Positions 1-7,559 of a stretch of DNA of 44,998 bases are shown piece after piece (position 1 is the first letter of the stretch; each line of letters starts with the position of its first letter). Both the position numbers and the translations under genes were made by a program. The stretch is from Pseudomonadota bacterium (GTDB lineage Bacteria > Desulfobacterota > Syntrophia > Syntrophales > UBA8958): assembly GCA_030057915.1 (NCBI GenBank), contig JASGUC010000063.1:1-44998 (forward strand), read 5' to 3'. The notes below the pieces were generated by a model. That model ran no database searches, was not told the origin of the DNA, and saw only the letters and a list, made by a program, of their open reading frames with translations.

Positions 1-154
1 GGCTGATGATCACCATGCCTCCCACGATCAGGCAGCCAAGCTGGAAGTAGGGGAAGTTTGCCGCGCCCGCCGCCGCATACTCGGCCAGGGCGAAGGTTCC
101 GGTGCAGAGCACCACCGCGATTGCCGCCACCATCGTTCCTAATGTCTTTTTCAT
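1..154 (-). CDS. Small secreted or membrane protein, N-terminal part only
   Basis: The gene runs off the left edge; only the first 51 codons are present. The start (ATG read from 154 leftward) follows a clear GGGAGG ribosome site. The protein begins MKKTLGTMVAAIAVVLC, a short basic end plus a hydrophobic stretch ending near FALAEYAAAG, so it looks like a signal peptide or first membrane helix. A second hydrophobic segment (LGCLIVGGMVIIS) begins around residue 40. I do not recognise the family. A sigma-54-like promoter sits about 50 bases upstream. Confidence 0.7.
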   Translation of the reverse strand, partial: MKKTLGTMVAAIAVVLCTGTFALAEYAAAGAANFPYFQLGCLIVGGMVIIS

Positions 155-214
155 TGTCTATGTCCTCCCTTTATTTTTATTATTTTTTATTGGCTTCCGT
201 TTGACTTTAGATAT

Positions 215-231
215 TGCGAGGAGCGTGCCAA
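215..231 (-). promoter_or_regulatory. Candidate sigma-54 (-24/-12) promoter
   Basis: On the minus strand the sequence reads TTGGCACGCTCCTCGCA. This matches the RpoN consensus TGGCACG-N4-TTGCA except for one base, with GG and GC exactly 10 bases apart. The predicted transcription start is near 205, leaving a leader of about 50 bases before the ATG at 154. Seen directly: motif and spacing. Inferred: RpoN dependence. No activator site was identified. Confidence 0.5.
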
Positions 232-746
232 CCGCGGGGGATCGCATGGTGGCATGGCATATGTGCTTGAATTGAATAGTCTAATTACGGAATTGCCCGG
301 TTGGGGCGCCGGGTTTTACCGTCGGGAGGGCCGCCTCTGATGGAACGAATCATTAAAACCCTTGAACGAAATGTCCCGCCCGGGCCTCCCGTCGAGCGAA
401 TTCTCGTCCATCCCGGGTCGATCGCCGGCGGCCTCTCGAGGTTTGGGCGCCTGGCAAAGGCCCCGTCCCCCATGCCCAAGAACGCCGTGAAATCGTCGGC
501 GATAGAAAAGAAGCAACCATAAGGACATCGCCCCCCCGTAGGGAGGCAAGCGCCAAGACAGGGGAGGCGCTGAAGGCTGAAATACGCCTTGACAAGCCAA
601 GGCAATCCGTCTTAGGAATACTAAACTGGAATCATTCCACAATGAGGGGTCCTCGAAAAGCGGGGGCCATCAGGGGGATGCATTTGTAAGTCCTTGTCGT
701 TATTGAAACCGAACGCTAAAGGTAGGGGAGACATTCAAGGGCCCCC
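232..746. other. Gene-free stretch upstream of the Fur-family gene
   Basis: I see no convincing gene here; the open frames have implausible composition and lack ribosome sites. At 549-603 there are mutually exclusive inverted repeats: AGCGCC (549-554) with GGCGCT (566-571), AAGGC (573-577) with GCCTT (586-590), and GCCTTG (586-591) with CAAGGC (598-603). This could be a structured leader or a remnant of a repeat. It matches no riboswitch class that I recognise. Confidence 0.4.
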
Positions 747-1190
747 ATGAAGACCGCCGGTAGGCAAGAACTAATCGCCAAGTTGAGGGAGAAAGGCCTC
801 AAGATCACCTCGCAACGTCTGGCGATCATCGATGCCTTGCTGGAGAATCGCCTCGCGCATCCCGGCGCGACGCTGATCTTCAATGAAGCCCGCAAGAAGG
901 CCGACCGGGTAAGTCTCTCGACTGTTTATGCGACGCTGAAAGAGTTTTCCGAAAACGGACTTATCAGGCAACTGGAGTTCGACCGGATGGAAAACCGCTA
1001 TGACGGCAATCTGTCCGACCACGTCAACCTTGTCTGCAAAAGGTGCGGAAGGATTCAGGACTGGGACCTCCCGGCGCCGCTGGACGCCGGGGATATTCGC
1101 CGCGAAGCCGGCTTCGTCGTCACCGACAGCCGGATAGAATGCCACGGGTATTGTCGGGACTGTGTTGGGGAACCGGGAGAAAGCGTCTGA
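747..1190 (+). CDS. Fur-family metalloregulator, PerR-like
   Basis: A 147-residue repressor of the Fur superfamily. The winged helix covers roughly residues 10-85, with the recognition-helix region SLSTVYATLKEF typical of the family. The C-terminal part carries two CxxC pairs (Cys97/Cys100 and Cys136/Cys139), which in PerR/Fur bind structural zinc. Aligning by eye to Bacillus PerR gives regulatory-site counterparts His38, Asp86, His92 and Asp105, but the fifth ligand (His93 in PerR) is Asn94 here. It lies about 360 bases upstream of a peroxiredoxin gene on the same strand, which suggests peroxide control (PerR-type), but Fur or Zur function cannot be excluded. Confidence 0.88.
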   Translation: MKTAGRQELIAKLREKGLKITSQRLAIIDALLENRLAHPGATLIFNEARKKADRVSLSTVYATLKEFSENGLIRQLEFDRMENRYDGNLSDHVNLVCKRCGRIQDWDLPAPLDAGDIRREAGFVVTDSRIECHGYCRDCVGEPGESV

Positions 1191-1273
1191 TTGGCCCCTT
1201 GTGAACCATTTCCCACGGTCAGGCAAGTCCCCCTGGGGGCGGCATCGCCGGCGTCGCCGCCCCCGGGAAGGGC

Positions 1274-1362
1274 GGGGCCCGGGTGGGTGGAGGCGTTCGT
1301 TCCACCCTGTATTTTGAAGATGTCCCCTTTGAGAGGGGCCCGGGTGGGTGGAGGCGTTCGTT
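1274..1362. repeat. Pair of 28-bp direct repeats between fur-like and peroxiredoxin genes
   Basis: An identical 28-base GC-rich sequence beginning GGGGCCCGGGTGGGTGG occurs at 1274-1301 and 1335-1362. It lies in the 357-base gap 1191-1547. I see no gene in that gap and no convincing promoter or PerR box. The last 15 bases of the gap hold the strong ribosome site of the peroxiredoxin gene. Confidence 0.7.
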
Positions 1363-1547
1363 GCCTGAGAGGCCATTGAAGACAAAGGCGTCGATGGCAA
1401 AACTACCGGAAATCGCTTCTTGTCCTTCCATGCCCGGCACGAAAACCCGTAATTGCAATCACCGCTTGCGTCCATCTTGCTTGGGAGCTGCGGCTTTGAC
1501 GAGTTTTACAAGGGACTCGAGGAAATATCAAAGAAAGGAGGTTTCAA

Positions 1548-2276
1548 ATGGCCGAAGAACTCAAGGTCGGTTGCGCCCGTCCCACCGGGGGGCTTGTGGG
1601 CGCGGAGGAAGAGAAACAGGAACTGGCGGAGTCAACGCCAACAAGCAAGGGAAAGGAGATGAAGTCCATGATCCAGGTAGGAAAACCAGCCCCTGATTTT
1701 ACCGCCCCCGCCTATCACGGGGGGAAGTTCGTATCCGTCAAGTTGTCCGATTACCTCGGCAAGTGGGTGCTCCTGTGTTTCTATCCGGGGGATTTTACCT
1801 TCGTCTGAGCGACGGAGATCTCGGCGGTCGCCGAGAAATATCCCGAGTTCCAGAAACTGGGCGTGGAGGTCCTCTCCATGAGCATCGACAGCGTCTTTGT
1901 CCACAAGATGTGGAATGATCATGAGTTGTCCAAGATGGTGGCCGGCGGTGTGCCCTTCGCCATGCTGTCCGATGCAGGCGGCAAGGTGGGAACGGCCTAC
2001 GGGATTTACAATGAGGAGATGGGCGTGGAGACCCGGGGGCGGTTCATCATCGACCCGGACGGTATCGTCCAGGGTTTCGAGGTCCTGACCCCGCCGGTGG
2101 GGCGGAACATCAACGAGTCCTTCCGCCAGGTCCAGGCCTTCCAGCATGTCCGGAACAGCCAGGGCACCGAGGCTACGCCCTCGGGATGGCGGCCGGGCAA
2201 AATGACCCTGAAACCGGGCCCGGACCTCGTCGGCAAGGTCTGGGAAGTCTGGAACACCAAGATGGCCTTCGATTGA
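1548..2276 (+). CDS. Selenocysteine-containing peroxiredoxin (AhpC/Prx family), read through an in-frame TGA
   Basis: Thiol-peroxidase reducing hydroperoxides in the cytoplasm. The frame from ATG 1548 (AAAGGAGG eight bases upstream) stops at TGA 1806-1808 but continues open in the same frame to 2276, giving 242 residues. The TGA falls exactly at the peroxidatic cysteine of the family: FYPGDFTFV-(TGA)[11 protein letters not shown], normally DFTFVCPTE. Both halves are well-conserved Prx, and a SECIS-like hairpin follows, so Sec87 is the best reading. Replacement of the catalytic Cys by a real stop would kill the enzyme. The usual C-terminal resolving cysteine (VCP motif) reads EATPSGW here, and there is no cysteine after Sec87; only Cys9 and Cys77 remain. 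An N-terminal extension ([10 protein letters not shown]...) precedes the Prx fold, which begins near residue 41. A strong terminator follows. Confidence 0.9.
1820..1835 (+). promoter_or_regulatory. SECIS-like hairpin directing Sec insertion
   Basis: Stem CTCGGC (1820-1825), loop GGTC (1826-1829), stem GCCGAG (1830-1835): six perfect pairs. The loop begins at nucleotide 21 counted from the T of the TGA at 1806. As I recall it, the Escherichia coli fdhF SECIS has the same GGUC tetraloop starting at nucleotide 22. Position and loop therefore fit SelB recognition. A clear bulged U below the stem is not obvious, so the lower helix is uncertain. Confidence 0.8.
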
Positions 2277-2334
2277 CCGACAAGAAAAGAAATGACGATC
2301 GGCGCGCCGGTAATCGACGCCGCTGCCCTATCCC

Positions 2335-2364
2335 CGGGGCGGGGTATCCCCGCCCCGTTTTTTT
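2335..2364 (+). terminator. Intrinsic terminator after the peroxiredoxin gene
   Basis: Perfect 10-bp GC stem (CGGGGCGGGG at 2335-2344, CCCCGCCCCG at 2348-2357) with a 3-base loop, followed by seven T residues at 2358-2364. It lies 58 bases after the peroxiredoxin stop at 2276, which supports 2276 and not 1808 as the end of that transcript. Confidence 0.93.
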
Positions 2365-2423
2365 GCTCCCCCCATGCCCCCGGGCGACAGGACGTGGATT
2401 GCCCGCCGGACTCCGAACAAGGC

Positions 2424-2555
2424 GAGAGCTTTGAAAAACGCCGCCTCGGACGCCCCGTCGTCATGCCGGCGGAAGCCGGGAGACAGTATTCTCAAGGAGT
2501 TCCGACCCCCGAATCCCGCCGGGGCAACAGGAAAGCGTGGATTTTCAAAGGTCTC
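2424..2555. repeat. TIR-bounded intergenic repeat, interior type A
   Basis: Left end GAGAGCTTTGAAAAA, right end ATTTTCAAAGGTCTC, i.e. imperfect inverted ends. The interior starts with TCATGCCGGCGGAAGCCGG and resembles the interiors at 16116-16247 and 19029-19160. The same kind of unit recurs in intergenic positions through the window. Confidence 0.75.
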
Positions 2556-2662
2556 GGGGTATGGTTTGTCATGCGGAACCCGGGCGAGAGGAACGGATGG
2601 TCTCTAACCCCCATGCTCGGCGTGGGCACAACGAAAAAAGAAACCTCCAGGATGGCGCCCGA

Positions 2663-2917
2663 CACAAAGGTGGATGAAAGCGAAGCCTAATGTTCACAAA
2701 ATGCGAGACCCATCCCCGCCCTGGTCCTCCCCTTTAAGGGGCAGGAAAAATGATTAGTAAATGAAGACAAGCACATAGGAACGCATTTTCAGATGAAACG
2801 ATCAAGACGGCATCCCGTCACAAAGGGGGATGAAAGCGAAGCTTAATGTGCACAAGATGATCTCCGAGAAGAACCACGATAACTCAATCATTTACGAGCG
2901 CATTTTCAGATGAAACG
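2663..2917. repeat. Interleaved direct repeats upstream of hrpB
   Basis: A 41-base unit occurs at 2663-2703 and 2819-2859 (37 of 41 identical by eye). A 19-base unit, CGCATTTTCAGATGAAACG, occurs at 2782-2800 and 2899-2917 without mismatch. They alternate and end about 50 bases before the hrpB start. The rest of the gap 2556-2967 shows no gene. Confidence 0.7.
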
Positions 2918-2967
2918 GCGAATGCCATCCCAGAATGAGACAGGCTGCGACTAGACCTTTTTCCTCT

Positions 2968-5829
2968 ATGTCATCCTATCCCATCGACCATATCCTGCCG
3001 GAGGTGCAGGCGGCGCTTCGGGCGAATCCGGCGGTGATCCTCCAGGCCCCACCGGGAACGGGGAAGACGACCCGGGTGCCCCCGGCGCTTCTGGAAGAAG
3101 GTTCTCCCCGCCGGGGGAGGATCGTCGTGCTGGCACCCCGGCGGATCGCCGCGGTGACGGCGGCCCGGTGGATGGCCCGGGAACGCGGCGAACCCGTGGG
3201 CCGAACCGTGGGTTACGCCATCCGGTTCGACAGCAGAATCTCCGCGGAGACCCGCCTGGAGGTGGTCACGGAAGGGGTCCTCACCCGACGCCTCCTCCAG
3301 GATCCCTCCCTGGAAGGCGTCTCCCTGGTCGTCTTCGACGAGTTCCACGAACGACGTCTGGAGACGGACCTGGCCCTGGCCCTATGCCTCGACATCCAGC
3401 GAGGACGCCGGGAAGACCTCAAGCTCCTCTTCATGTCGGCCACCCTCGAGGTCGGACCGCTGGCGGCCCTGCTCAACGACGCCCCGGTGATTACCTCCCC
3501 CGGCCGGGCCTTTCCCGTGGCGGAGCGCTACCTTGACGCCGGAGGCCGGGGCCGGGAGCGGACCCGGGAAGAGCGGGTGATCGACGCCGTGCGCACGGCA
3601 CTGGCGGAAAACGCCGGAGACATCCTCGTCTTCCTTCCTGGCGGCGGGGAGATTCGCCGGGCCTGCGCGGCCCTGCAAGGCATCAGGGCGGTAAGGGACG
3701 GGGAGGCGGACGTGCGTCCTCTCTACGGCGACCTCCCCTTCGCCGAGCAGGAGCGGGCCATCCAGCCCGGTCCGAAGCGGAGGATCGTCCTGGCCACCAA
3801 CATCGCCGAAACGAGTCTCACCATCGAGGGGATCCGGGTGGTTGTGGACACCGGCTTGACCCGCCGCCTCCAATACGATCCGGCCACGGGGATGAACCGC
3901 CTGGTCACCCTCAAGACCTCCCGGGCGGAGGCGATTCAGCGCCAGGGCCGGGCCGGCCGCGTCGCCCCCGGCGTCTGTTACCGCCTCTACTCTCCCCATG
4001 ATTTTCAGGCCCTGATCCCCTTCGCCCCGCCGGAGATCCTGGTTGCGGACCTGTCCTCCCTGGCGCTGGACCTGGCCTCCTGGGGCGTCGCCGATCCCGC
4101 CGCCCTCTCCTGGCTCGATCCCCCTCCGGAGGGGGCCTGGAGCGCCGCCCGGGAACTGCTGGCAAGCCTGGGCGCCCTGGACCGCCGGGGCGAGCTTACG
4201 GGACTTGGACGGGAAATGGCGCGGCTCCCCCTTCATCCCCGCCTGGGTTGCCTGCTCCTGCGGGCCGTGCGCCGCGGCTGTCCCGATCTCGGCGCGGACC
4301 TCGCCGCCCTGCTGTCCGAGCGGGACATCATCCGTTCGGGTTCCCGGGATGCCAGCTTCTCCTCAAGAAACGGCGATATCAGCGAACGCCTCTTCCTCCT
4401 CCGGCAGCGCCGCGGGCAGACCATGGCCCGGGAAGCCGCCGCCGACCGGTTCCGACGGCGGCGATCCCGCGACGAGGCTCCGGCGGAGGCGGGTTCCGTC
4501 GCTGTCGCTCCCACCCCGGGCGCATCGAGGGCGGCGACCGCCGCCACCGACCGCGCCTCCAAAGACGCCTCCAGGAAAGGCCCCACGTCAGGCTTCGGGG
4601 AATTTGACCCCGAGGGCTTTATGGATGCCCAAGTCGGCAAAAACGGCCCCGTCGCCGCCGCGCTGGACCCGGACGCCCTGGCCGGGGTGGTCCGGGCGGC
4701 GGCGCAGCTCCGGCGGCTGGCGGCGCTTACAGTGGGCGCCCAGGCCCCGGACGCCGAGGCAAAGAGGACAGACGACGGCGGCGAGGGGCGGCCCGCCGTA
4801 TCCCGGGCGACTCGCGACGGGGAACGATACGACGGGGAAATGCCGGCGGCGCTCCTCCTCCACGCCTACCCCGACCGGATCGCCCGGCGGCGCGACGAAG
4901 GCGGGGGCCGGTATCTCCTCAGCCAGGGGCGAGGCGTCCGCCTCCCCCGGGAGAGCGATCTGCAGGGAAGCCCCTACCTCGTCGTCCCCCGGCTGGACGC
5001 CGGGGAAAAGGCGGAGGGGACAGTCCACCTGGCCGAAGCGGTTGCCTTGGAAACCATTCGGAGCGAGTTCGCAGATCGCCTGGAAATGCGCCGGTGGGTG
5101 GCATGGAACCGTCAGGAAGAGAGGATCGTCTCCCTGCGACAGGAGCGCCTGGGGGCCCTGCTCCTCGCGGAGAGGCCCGTTCCGGCCATGGATGACGAGA
5201 CCGCGCCGCTCCTGATCCGTGCGATCATAGCGCACGAGGCCCGGCTGAATTTCTCCCCGGAAGCGCGGCAGCTTCGGGGTCGGGTGGCCCTGCTGAGGCG
5301 TTGTTTCCCCGAGGAGGGCTGGCCCGATCTATCTGACGCGGCGCTCCTCGCCGCCCCGGAAACCTGGCTGACGCCCCGGTTGACGGGCATCCGCACCGGC
5401 GCCCAGCTTGCGGCGCTCGACCTTCTTCCCTCCCTGCGGGGGCGCCTGACCCCGGCGCAACTGCGGCGCCTGGAGACCCGGACGCCCCCCGCCGTTTTTG
5501 TGCCCAGCGGCCGTCGGGTTCCCCTGGATTACACCGCCGGCCCGGCCCCGGTGCTGGCCGTGAAGCTCCAGGAGATGTTCGGCCTCGCCGCGGCCCCCAC
5601 GGTGGCGGACGGACGGGTGACGGTGCGCGTCCACCTCCTCACCCCCGCCGGGCGGCCGGCGCAGGTCACCGAAGACCTGAAAAGCTTCTGGGAAAAGGGC
5701 TATCCCCAGGTTAAAAAGGAATTGAAGGGGCGCTACCCGAAGCATCCCTGGCCCGACGATCCCTGGAACGCCGCGCCCACCGGCCGCGGCGTCCAGCGCC
5801 GCGCCGACAGGCGCAAGCCCGGGAAATGA
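2968..5829 (+). CDS. hrpB: ATP-dependent RNA helicase HrpB
   Basis: DEAH-box superfamily 2 helicase of about 953 residues. Visible motifs: Walker A APPGTGKTT near residue 28, DEFHER (motif II), MSATLE (motif III), and QRQGRAGR (motif VI). The HrpB C-terminal domain ends in the characteristic WPDDPWNAAPTGR. I place the start at the ATG at 2968 (MSSYPIDHILP), where homology to the family begins; an in-frame ATG at 2935 would add 11 unconvincing residues, and neither has a strong ribosome site. Between the helicase core and the C-terminal domain lie low-complexity inserts rich in Ala, Arg, Thr and Asp (about residues 500-560 and 600-630) that look longer than usual for HrpB. The gene is convergent with the thioesterase gene, with 6 bases between their stops. 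Cellular role in the family is poorly defined. Confidence 0.93.
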   Translation: MSSYPIDHILPEVQAALRANPAVILQAPPGTGKTTRVPPALLEEGSPRRGRIVVLAPRRIAAVTAARWMARERGEPVGRTVGYAIRFDSRISAETRLEVVTEGVLTRRLLQDPSLEGVSLVVFDEFHERRLETDLALALCLDIQRGRREDLKLLFMSATLEVGPLAALLNDAPVITSPGRAFPVAERYLDAGGRGRERTREERVIDAVRTALAENAGDILVFLPGGGEIRRACAALQGIRAVRDGEADVRPLYGDLPFAEQERAIQPGPKRRIVLATNIAETSLTIEGIRVVVDTGLTRRLQYDPATGMNRLVTLKTSRAEAIQRQGRAGRVAPGVCYRLYSPHDFQALIPFAPPEILVADLSSLALDLASWGVADPAALSWLDPPPEGAWSAARELLASLGALDRRGELTGLGREMARLPLHPRLGCLLLRAVRRGCPDLGADLAALLSERDIIRSGSRDASFSSRNGDISERLFLLRQRRGQTMAREAAADRFRRRRSRDEAPAEAGSVAVAPTPGASRAATAATDRASKDASRKGPTSGFGEFDPEGFMDAQVGKNGPVAAALDPDALAGVVRAAAQLRRLAALTVGAQAPDAEAKRTDDGGEGRPAVSRATRDGERYDGEMPAALLLHAYPDRIARRRDEGGGRYLLSQGRGVRLPRESDLQGSPYLVVPRLDAGEKAEGTVHLAEAVALETIRSEFADRLEMRRWVAWNRQEERIVSLRQERLGALLLAERPVPAMDDETAPLLIRAIIAHEARLNFSPEARQLRGRVALLRRCFPEEGWPDLSDAALLAAPETWLTPRLTGIRTGAQLAALDLLPSLRGRLTPAQLRRLETRTPPAVFVPSGRRVPLDYTAGPAPVLAVKLQEMFGLAAAPTVADGRVTVRVHLLTPAGRPAQVTEDLKSFWEKGYPQVKKELKGRYPKHPWPDDPWNAAPTGRGVQRRADRRKPGK

Positions 5830-5835
5830 AGCGCT

Positions 5836-6333
5836 TCAGGCCTCCTGCTCCCGCTGGCAGGACTTCTCGTGGGTCTTTTCCGCCAGCCGCATCCGTCGCC
5901 GGGTCTGCGCCTCCTGGTGGCGTCGTCTCTGGGTTTCCGTCTCCAGGATCAAGGGCGGCAGCGCCAGGGGCCTCCCCTGGTCATCCAGGGCCACGTAGGT
6001 CAGATAGGCCGTCGATGTATGGAGACGTTCCCCGGTGCGGAGGTCCTCCGACTCGACCCTGACCCCCACCTCCATGGAGGTCTTCCCGACAAAATTCACG
6101 CTGGCCCGCAGGGTGAGCAGATTGCCGACAAAAACCGGGTGATAGAAGTCCAGCCGGTCCACCGAGGCGGTAACGGCATTGGACCGGGAGTGCCGGACGG
6201 CCGCCACCCCCGCCGCCGTGTCGATCAGCTTCATGATGACGCCGCCGTGGACGTTCCCCGCCGGATTGGCATCCTGGGGGTTCATCTGTTGCGCCAAAAC
6301 CACCTGCGATTCCCGTACTTTCTTTCCTTCCAT
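5836..6333 (-). CDS. Hotdog-fold acyl-CoA thioesterase (YciA/BFIT type)
   Basis: A 165-residue hotdog-fold protein predicted to hydrolyse acyl-CoA thioesters. It begins MEGKKVRESQVVLAQQMNPQDAN. The family core is NPAGNVHGGVIMKLIDTAAG, with the Asn-His pair and the Asp of the active-site region, and then VTASVDRLDFYHPVFVGNLL. The start is supported by GGAGGCGGAGG just upstream. The last 35 residues are a charged, Arg/Gln/Glu-rich tail likely to be helical. Chain-length preference cannot be told from the sequence. An interspersed repeat lies upstream and HrpB is convergent. Confidence 0.9.
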   Translation of the reverse strand: MEGKKVRESQVVLAQQMNPQDANPAGNVHGGVIMKLIDTAAGVAAVRHSRSNAVTASVDRLDFYHPVFVGNLLTLRASVNFVGKTSMEVGVRVESEDLRTGERLHTSTAYLTYVALDDQGRPLALPPLILETETQRRRHQEAQTRRRMRLAEKTHEKSCQREQEA

Positions 6334-6379
6334 CCTCCGCCTCCGAAAATAAGAATCACCACGGCCCCGCGGCCGTTTG

Positions 6380-6558
6380 AGAGCTTTGAATAACCGCCAT
6401 TTTTGTCATTTCGACCTCTTTCTCGTCATTTCGACCGAAGGGAGAAATCCATGTCCTGAAGGCAATGAGGGATCTTAGGATTTCTCAGTCGCTTCGCTTC
6501 CTCGAAATGACATCTGGGTAGGCTCGCGCTCCTCGAAATGACATCTTTCAAAGGTCTC
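6380..6558. repeat. TIR-bounded intergenic repeat, interior type B
   Basis: Left end GAGAGCTTTGAATAACCG, right end CTTTCAAAGGTCTC. The interior carries CATTTCGACCGAAGGGAGAA and, near the right side, TCCTCGAAATGACATC, which are inverted versions of one another in part. Close copies are at 16281-16473 and 31231-31351. The neighbouring bases up to 6722 contain another left-type end (GAGGCCTTTGAAAA, near 6567) and a decayed type A interior; no gene is seen in 6334-6722. Confidence 0.75.
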
Positions 6559-6722
6559 CGTTTAAAGAGGCCTTTGAAAACCGACCTGTCTTGTCATGCC
6601 GGGTTCGACCTGACGTCCCGGGGATGCCTGAAAACATTCGATTCCCGCCAGGTCATCGCCGGAAGGACGATAAGGAAGCGTCCCTCCGAGGGCGAGCGGT
6701 GACGACAAGCGCCTCGCCGGTC

Positions 6723-7559
6723 TTATCCCGGCAGCAGTCTCAGAAGGAGATTGCCGGCCACTTCCCGGCGGTAGGCGGCGGAGGCCCGGATATCGTCGAT
6801 AGGCGCCACGGCCTGGCGGACGAAAACGGCGGCCCGGTGCAGGTTCTCCCGGGTCATGAAGGACCCGGTCAGGGCTGCTTCCGCCGCCGGCGCTTCCATT
6901 ACCGTGGGTCCCACGCTGCCCCAGGCGAGCCGGATGGAGGCCACGACGCCCGCCGGCGTCACCGTGAGCAGGGCCGCCATGCTGACTATGCAGCAGGCGA
7001 GGGCCTGCCGCTGCCCTATCTTCTCGAACCGGTGGCAGTTGGCATCCACCGGCTTCCGGACGCGGACGCCCGTGAGGATCTCCCCTGTCTCCAGACGGGT
7101 TTGTCCCGGCCCGGCGATGAAGTCCCGCAGCGGCAGCCGACGGCGGCCCCCCGGGCTTTGCAGTTCCACCTCCGCGGCGAGGACGTATAGGGGCGGCAAG
7201 GTGTCTCCGGCGGGGGAGGCGGTGCAGATGTTGCCGCCGATGGTCCCCATGTTACGAATCGGCGGCGATCCCAGGGTTCGGAGGGCCTGAACCAAAAGTG
7301 GCAGATGGCGCCCCACCAGGGGATTTGACAACAGGGCCGCATGGGTGGTCGCGGCGCCCAGCCATATCTCCTCTCCCTCCTCCCGGACCCCCTGAAGTTC
7401 CGCTAGGCGTTCCAGGCAGATCAGGGCCGGGGCGACAACGGTCCCGGCCCGCATCGCCACCAGCAGATCCGTCCCACCGGCATAGACCCGGGCCGCCGGC
7501 TCGTCCGCCATGGCCGACCAAAGTTCAGCCATGTCCCGAGGGAGAAAAACCTTCCTCAT
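6723..7559 (-). CDS. Molybdenum hydroxylase FAD-binding subunit (CoxM/XdhB-like)
   Basis: The 278-residue medium subunit of a xanthine-dehydrogenase-family enzyme, carrying FAD and passing electrons between the FeS subunit and the acceptor. Diagnostic motifs are AGGTDLLVAMRAG near residue 28 and the FAD loop TIGGNICTASPAGD near residue 110; both are intact. The C-terminal CO-dehydrogenase flavoprotein domain follows. The start MRKVFLPRDM overlaps the stop of the FeS-subunit gene by four bases (ATGA), so the two are translationally coupled. The stop is followed by repeat sequence. The substrate of the complex is unknown. Confidence 0.93.
   Translation of the reverse strand: MRKVFLPRDMAELWSAMADEPAARVYAGGTDLLVAMRAGTVVAPALICLERLAELQGVREEGEEIWLGAATTHAALLSNPLVGRHLPLLVQALRTLGSPPIRNMGTIGGNICTASPAGDTLPPLYVLAAEVELQSPGGRRRLPLRDFIAGPGQTRLETGEILTGVRVRKPVDANCHRFEKIGQRQALACCIVSMAALLTVTPAGVVASIRLAWGSVGPTVMEAPAAEAALTGSFMTRENLHRAAVFVRQAVAPIDDIRASAAYRREVAGNLLLRLLPG

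Noticed and set aside
301..522. Possible small gene in the 5' gap
   Set aside because: No ribosome site, no recognisable domain, composition of shadow frames, and overlapping open frames on the other strand are equally long.
1548..1808. Peroxiredoxin read as a truncated pseudogene ending at TGA 1806
   Set aside because: The stop sits exactly at the catalytic Cys codon, the frame continues with conserved sequence, a SECIS-like hairpin follows and a strong terminator lies after 2276.
2292..2690. Open frame downstream of the peroxiredoxin gene
   Set aside because: It runs through the terminator and through interspersed repeat sequence; similar peptides appear wherever the repeat occurs.
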